A stretch of DNA of 64,000 nucleotides, from contig OX637350.1 in NCBI GenBank assembly GCA_951799405.1, positions 3,767,852 to 3,831,851 of the forward strand, in the 5' to 3' direction. Under the pieces are notes generated by a model that was given only the letters and a program-made list of their open reading frames with translations, was not told the origin of the DNA and searched no databases. Every line of letters starts with the position of its first letter. The first letter of the stretch is position 1. This stretch comes from Agapetus fuscipes. Taxonomy: Eukaryota; Arthropoda; Insecta; Trichoptera; Glossosomatidae. The position numbers and the translations under genes were made by a program. Below, piece by piece: positions 63,096 to 64,000 of this stretch.

Positions 63096-63129
63096 AACTG
63101 TAGCATTTTACCAATAATGCATAGGAAGT

Positions 63130-63215
63130 AAGACCCTCTCCAGTGGCGCTGCCTCAGTTTCTATATATATTTTTGGTAAAACGCTATAGTTTGAGTTTAA
63201 ACGTAGGCAATGCTG
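63130..63215. repeat. Family J fragment
   Basis: CCAGTGGCGCTGCC, TTTTTGGTAAAACGCTATAG, TTTGAGTTTAAACG. Confidence 0.5.
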
Positions 63216-63485
63216 GGGTGCTGACCACCGATCGATGGAAACATGAGCGTTAGTAAAACAAACGTCATTATTGTGTGTTATTGAAATTCACGTGTTTTGT
63301 GGTTTGAAGGGTTTGATAATTATTCAATTCACGCATGTTTGGGATGAGAGACATATTTGATGCAACATCACGAATATTGTTATTTACATAAAATATAAAT
63401 AATAATTCTTTTAATTTATGTCATCTCTAAAAATGGTGCATTGCTTATTTGCATTAAAATTTCATCTAAACACTAAATTAATTTG
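63216..63485. other. Spacer
   Basis: Nothing recognised. Confidence 0.3.
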
Positions 63486-63487
63486 TC

Positions 63488-63728
63488 GTGTATGTTCCTT
63501 GACTTATAGGTTGGTATGCGGCTGACCACCCATGCTATAAAAATGGTACCTGTTTCAGGAAAGGACGGCAAGAGTTGCAGGGTGTATGTCCATTTGAGAT
63601 TTGGTTTTTATGTTGTAGGTTCACATGCGGCATGTACAAGCGCGAACTTGTACGTGTCTGCTTGTGAGAATGCATATAATGTGAATCTCCAATGCATTAT
63701 ATCTTTGCAACTTAGATTGGGTTAGACA
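63488..63728 (+). mobile_element. RTE-1 3' UTR copy
   Basis: TATGTTCCTTGACTTATAGG to CTTTGCAACTTAGATTGG, with a ~30-bp internal deletion at 63550. Confidence 0.87.
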
Positions 63729-63780
63729 CAAATATTTAAGACACACATTGTCTGTGCAGAAAACTGAAAATACAAGTAAA

Positions 63781-63978
63781 AAGAGGAAAAGGAAGAGCGA
63801 GAAAGAGTATCGTAAAATAACTTGATCGCATTGGAGAAAATGTGAAAAAAATGAAAATACAAATACGGGAATGTATGCGAAATGTGATATACAGGTATAT
63901 GAAAAAATGTATGCTACTTTTAAAAGGCTCTGGTCACCTCTAGCGGAACGGTGACAGAGTTACAGGTACAGTTACTCC
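63781..63978 (+). pseudogene. RTE-2-like LINE 3' end
   Basis: Reads RGKGRARKSIVK, stop, LDRIGENVKKMKIQIRECMR, then a short UTR CACCTCTAGCGGAACGGTGA and TTACAGG/TACAG tail. A more diverged relative of 13081-13556. Confidence 0.72.
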
Positions 63979-64000
63979 TTCTTCATTAGATTGCTTACTT

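Overview
This 64-kb window is AT-rich, intron-era repeat desert from an animal genome. Arthropod, most likely insect, is the best guess, from the combination of a Ty3/gypsy element, RTE-type LINEs, a mariner, several tRNA-derived SINEs and a solo LTR with a TATA box plus a TCAGT initiator. Species cannot be named from the sequence. No host protein-coding gene could be identified with confidence, and no rRNA, functional tRNA, CRISPR or prokaryotic operon is present. Nearly everything recognisable is mobile DNA, often nested.

The only intact coding unit is a young Ty3/gypsy LTR retrotransposon at 3525-8449. It has two 283-bp LTRs that differ at one base, a 4-bp TATA target duplication, gag (3828-4904) and pol (4892-7978). 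Pol is in the -1 frame and has no ATG before its protease active site. The two frames meet at a slippery AAAAAAC directly before the gag stop. No tRNA-type primer site (TGG...) follows the 5' LTR. Instead there is a 10-nt perfect complement to an LTR segment, which suggests self-priming.

The most abundant repeat, more than 30 copies on both strands, is the 3' end of an RTE-clade LINE (RTE-1). It carries a ~285-bp 3' UTR and a (TTAGA)n or (TTATAGA)n tail. The longest copy (34217-32957, minus) still encodes the YADD motif and the C-terminal part of the reverse transcriptase. A sister lineage (RTE-2) has a similar protein but a short, different 3' UTR ending in (TTACAG)n. Three tRNA-derived SINE families occur. 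SINE-B has tRNA box A/B and a (TTGCG)-like tail. SINE-C has a second tRNA head and three alternative 3' modules, one of which is a whole SINE-B. SINE-E has a Ser/Leu-tRNA-like head. Two foldback or minisatellite families built on a ~15-bp unit are scattered at 0.2-1.0, 13.7-14.7, 16.6, 37.9, 44.9-45.5, 49.2-50.5 and 62.4-63.1 kb.

Layout. 0-3 kb: foldback remnants, a composite SINE and SINE-B. 3.1-8.5 kb: RTE-1 end split by the gypsy element. 8.9-9.0 kb: TAA-flanked MITE. 9-14.8 kb: RTE-1, SINEs, RTE-2, LTR-like DNA and a LINE C-terminus. 15-25 kb: SINE-E, MITEs, hairpins and composite SINEs. 25.1-27.2 kb: 439-bp and 466-bp tandem arrays. 28-31 kb: SINE-B and a near-perfect palindrome. 31.7-34.95 kb: ~430-bp tandem array with the long RTE-1 copy inside it. 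35.1 kb: Helitron-like 3' end. 36.7 kb: GC-rich island with an E2F-like site. 38-44 kb: nested RTE-1/SINE-B, solo LTR and a deleted mariner. 44.9-50.5 kb: foldback satellites. 51-64 kb: RTE fragments, a hAT-like element with a composite SINE inside, and a second LINE type inserted in a hairpin.
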